From assembly GCA_964449305.1 (NCBI GenBank), contig CAYUYM010000172.1, positions 1 to 7,244 on the forward strand: a DNA stretch of 7,244 nt, given 5' to 3'. The notes below the pieces were generated by a model, which was not told the DNA's origin, ran no database searches, and saw nothing but the letters and a program-made list of their open reading frames with translations. How positions within the stretch are numbered: position 1 is the stretch's first letter; every line of letters starts with the position of its first letter. This document shows positions 5,553 to 7,244 of the stretch, piece by piece. The DNA comes from CAYUYM01 sp964449305 (GTDB lineage Bacteria > Bacteroidota > Ignavibacteria > SZUA-365 > CAYQST01). A program made the translations under genes and the position numbers.

Positions 5553-7048
5553 TCCAGCAGACGATGCGCACCGGTCTCGCTCTCCAACAGAAGCTCTCAC
5601 CGGCCCAGGTCCAGTTTCTCAAACTCCTCCAGCTCCCCATCATCTCCCTCGAGCAGGCCATCCGTGACGAGCTCAACGAGAACCCGCTGCTCGAAGAGGG
5701 GGAAGTCATCGAGGAGGCCCAGACTCCGTCGATGGACCAGGACAACGACATCTACGATATGGGTTCCGACGGAGACGGGGAGGCGACCACCCCGGTCGAG
5801 CGCAGGGACGTGGAGGATTTCATCGAGCAGGATATCCGGGAGCACCGCTCGGATGAATACTCCTGGGAGGAGTTTCTCGAAAACAATGAGGGAAGCCACT
5901 CCAAGAACTGGTACGACAACGAGGATGAGGACTATGAACTCCCCATGCCTTCGGCGGTCACCATGCGCGAGAGCCTGTTCGAACAGCTCGGAATGACCGG
6001 CATCACCGACGTGCAGCGCATCATCGCGGATGAGATCCTCGGCAGCCTCGACGAGGATGGCTACCTGCGGCGGGACCTGATCGAGATCGTTGCCGTGGTC
6101 AACTACGACCATCAACTCTCGGTGACGGTGGAGGATGTGGAACTCGTGCTGAAGAAGATCCAGCGGCTCGATCCACCCGGTGTGGCTGCGCGGAATCTGC
6201 AGGAGTGTCTCCTGGTCCAGCTCGAACTGCAGCCCAACACCAGCACCGCGCGCATCATCGCCCTCCGCATCCTGCGCGAGTGCTTCGAAGCCCTCACCCA
6301 CATGAAGTTCGACCGCATCATGCGGACCCTGCACATCGATGAAACGATGATGCGGAAAGCCTTCGGTGTCATCACCCGGCTGAACCCCAAACCGGGCGAG
6401 GGGAACATCAGCACGGCGATGAACTATGTGGTCCCGGATATTTTTCTCCACCGCGACCGCGGTGAGTTTGTCATCGTCCTCAACGAACGGGGTGTCCCGC
6501 CTCTCCGTGTCAACTCCACGTACCGCGAGATGACGCACGACACCTCCCTGAGCAGTGACACACGCAAGTACCTCACCCGGAAATACACGGAGGCCAAGCT
6601 CTTCATCGATTCCATCGAACAGCGTCGTCGCACCGTCCTGGCAGTGATGCAGGCCATCGTCGTCCGGCAATACGACTTCATGGACAAGGGCCCGGGACAT
6701 CTCAAGCCGATGATCTACAAGGACATCGCAGAGATGGTGAACGTGGACATCTCCACGATCTCCCGTGTGGCCAATGGCAAATATGTGCAGACGGAATGGG
6801 GCGTGTTTCAGCTCAAGGAGTTTTTCAGCGAGGGCATCGCCACCGCCGATGGCGACGAGGTTTCCAACAAGGAAGTGAAGAGCATCATACGGACCATCAT
6901 CGAAGCCGAGGATCCAAAGGCGCCCCTGAGTGACGAGGCCATACAGAACATCCTCAACGACCGGGGCTTCCGGATCGCGCGGAGGACCGTGGCCAAGTAT
7001 CGCGAGGCGCTTCAGATCCCCGTCATGCGTCTCCGCAAACGATTGTAA
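5549..7048 (+). CDS. rpoN: RNA polymerase sigma-54 factor RpoN
   Basis: This is the alternative sigma factor that directs RNA polymerase to -24/-12 promoters and needs an AAA+ enhancer-binding activator to open them. It has 499 residues and is full length. Region I (1-50) is Q/L-rich, with LQQKLSPAQVQFLKLLQLP and ELNENPLLEE, and is the activator-contacting part. Region II (about 49-130) is strongly acidic, with 31 Asp/Glu in 82 residues. The core-binding domain includes ILGSLDEDGYL (163-173) and IQRLDPPGVAARNLQEC (204-220). The helix-turn-helix region is at about 391-415 (KDIAEMVNVDISTISRVANG), and the RpoN box ARRTVAKYRE (477-486), which reads the -24 element, matches the family consensus. 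AGGAGG lies 4 bases before the ATG. The start overlaps the DUF3109 stop, and hslV begins 15 bp downstream. No activator gene is in the window. Confidence 0.97.
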   Translation: MIQQTMRTGLALQQKLSPAQVQFLKLLQLPIISLEQAIRDELNENPLLEEGEVIEEAQTPSMDQDNDIYDMGSDGDGEATTPVERRDVEDFIEQDIREHRSDEYSWEEFLENNEGSHSKNWYDNEDEDYELPMPSAVTMRESLFEQLGMTGITDVQRIIADEILGSLDEDGYLRRDLIEIVAVVNYDHQLSVTVEDVELVLKKIQRLDPPGVAARNLQECLLVQLELQPNTSTARIIALRILRECFEALTHMKFDRIMRTLHIDETMMRKAFGVITRLNPKPGEGNISTAMNYVVPDIFLHRDRGEFVIVLNERGVPPLRVNSTYREMTHDTSLSSDTRKYLTRKYTEAKLFIDSIEQRRRTVLAVMQAIVVRQYDFMDKGPGHLKPMIYKDIAEMVNVDISTISRVANGKYVQTEWGVFQLKEFFSEGIATADGDEVSNKEVKSIIRTIIEAEDPKAPLSDEAIQNILNDRGFRIARRTVAKYREALQIPVMRLRKRL

Positions 7049-7063
7049 CACACAAGGACGACA

Positions 7064-7244
7064 ATGAACAACGATACAGCACAGCGTCCCATCATTCGTT
7101 CCACCACGGTGCTCGGCCTCATCCGTGACGGCAGGGCGGTGATGGGTGGCGACGGCCAGGTGACGCTTGGCCAGACAATCATGAAATCCCAGACACGCAA
7201 GGTGCGCAAGCTGCACCATGGCACCGTGCTCGCAGGCTTCGCCG
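7064..7244 (+). CDS. hslV: ATP-dependent protease peptidase subunit HslV (3' end outside window)
   Basis: This is the N-terminal 60 residues of HslV (ClpQ), the threonine peptidase that forms the HslUV protease with the HslU ATPase in the cytoplasm. The run STTVLGLIRDGRAVMGGDGQ followed by VTLGQTIMK and KVRKLHHGTVLAGFA matches the family N-terminus. By alignment to the family, T14 is the catalytic N-terminal Thr, D30 corresponds to Asp17 and K46 to Lys33. The first 13 residues (MNNDTAQRPIIRS) would be a propeptide removed on maturation, longer than the single Met of E. coli HslV. AAGGA (7054-7058) lies 5 bases before the ATG. It follows rpoN by 15 bp, so co-transcription is likely. Whether hslU follows cannot be seen. 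Confidence 0.95.
   Translation, partial: MNNDTAQRPIIRSTTVLGLIRDGRAVMGGDGQVTLGQTIMKSQTRKVRKLHHGTVLAGFA

Noticed and set aside
5597..7219. 540-codon open frame on the minus strand opposite rpoN and hslV
   Set aside because: The plus strand holds unmistakable RpoN and HslV sequence. The antisense translation is a low-complexity mix of His, Asp, Val and Leu without family motifs.
7219..7234. Sigma-54-like -24/-12 sequence (TGGCAC-N5-TCGCA) just downstream of rpoN
   Set aside because: It lies inside hslV where the codons specify conserved residues (G-T-V-L-A-G), so the match is best explained by coding constraint and chance. It would matter only if a transcript start were mapped about 12 bases downstream, beyond the window edge.

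Overview
The window is a high-GC chromosomal stretch with normal, tightly packed genes. Two encoded proteins end in type IX secretion (T9SS) type A sorting domains, one gene encodes a DUF3109-type cysteine protein, and sigma-54 and HslV are present. Together these point to the Bacteroidota/Chlorobiota (FCB) group. The high GC content fits a Kapabacteria- or Ignavibacteria-like lineage better than a typical low-GC Bacteroidota. This placement is inferred from gene content and not from a database match.

Layout. Bases 2-664 (+) are the C-terminal half of an MFS permease cut by the left edge. It converges on a minus-strand block: a DprA homologue (4799-3690), a secreted type 1 copper protein with a T9SS tail (3574-2930) and, 25 bp further on, a 728-residue secreted Ig-like/adhesin protein with a T9SS tail (2904-718). 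A 115-bp gap between dprA and the copper protein holds a short hairpin and a larger nested inverted repeat overlapping a possible promoter. Divergent from dprA, on the plus strand, lies an apparent operon: a cysteine-rich DUF3109 protein (4989-5552), rpoN/sigma-54 (5549-7048, ATGA overlap) and hslV (from 7064, cut by the right edge).

How the genes relate. The copper protein and the adhesin-like protein are probably co-transcribed, exported by Sec and then passed through the T9SS to the cell surface or medium. DprA is a cytoplasmic DNA-processing protein of natural transformation. The plus-strand operon pairs a probable metal- or cluster-binding protein with a sigma factor and a protease peptidase subunit, and nothing in the sequence shows a direct functional link between them. 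The dprA/DUF3109 divergent gap carries two candidate promoters that share TTGG-N19-TAnnTTG, close to the Bacteroidota -33/-7 pattern.

I see no mobile element, CRISPR array, tRNA or rRNA, and no convincing undescribed multi-gene system. The most interesting points are the cupredoxin-T9SS fusion, the operator-like repeat in front of it, the DUF3109-rpoN coupling and the shared promoter architecture.
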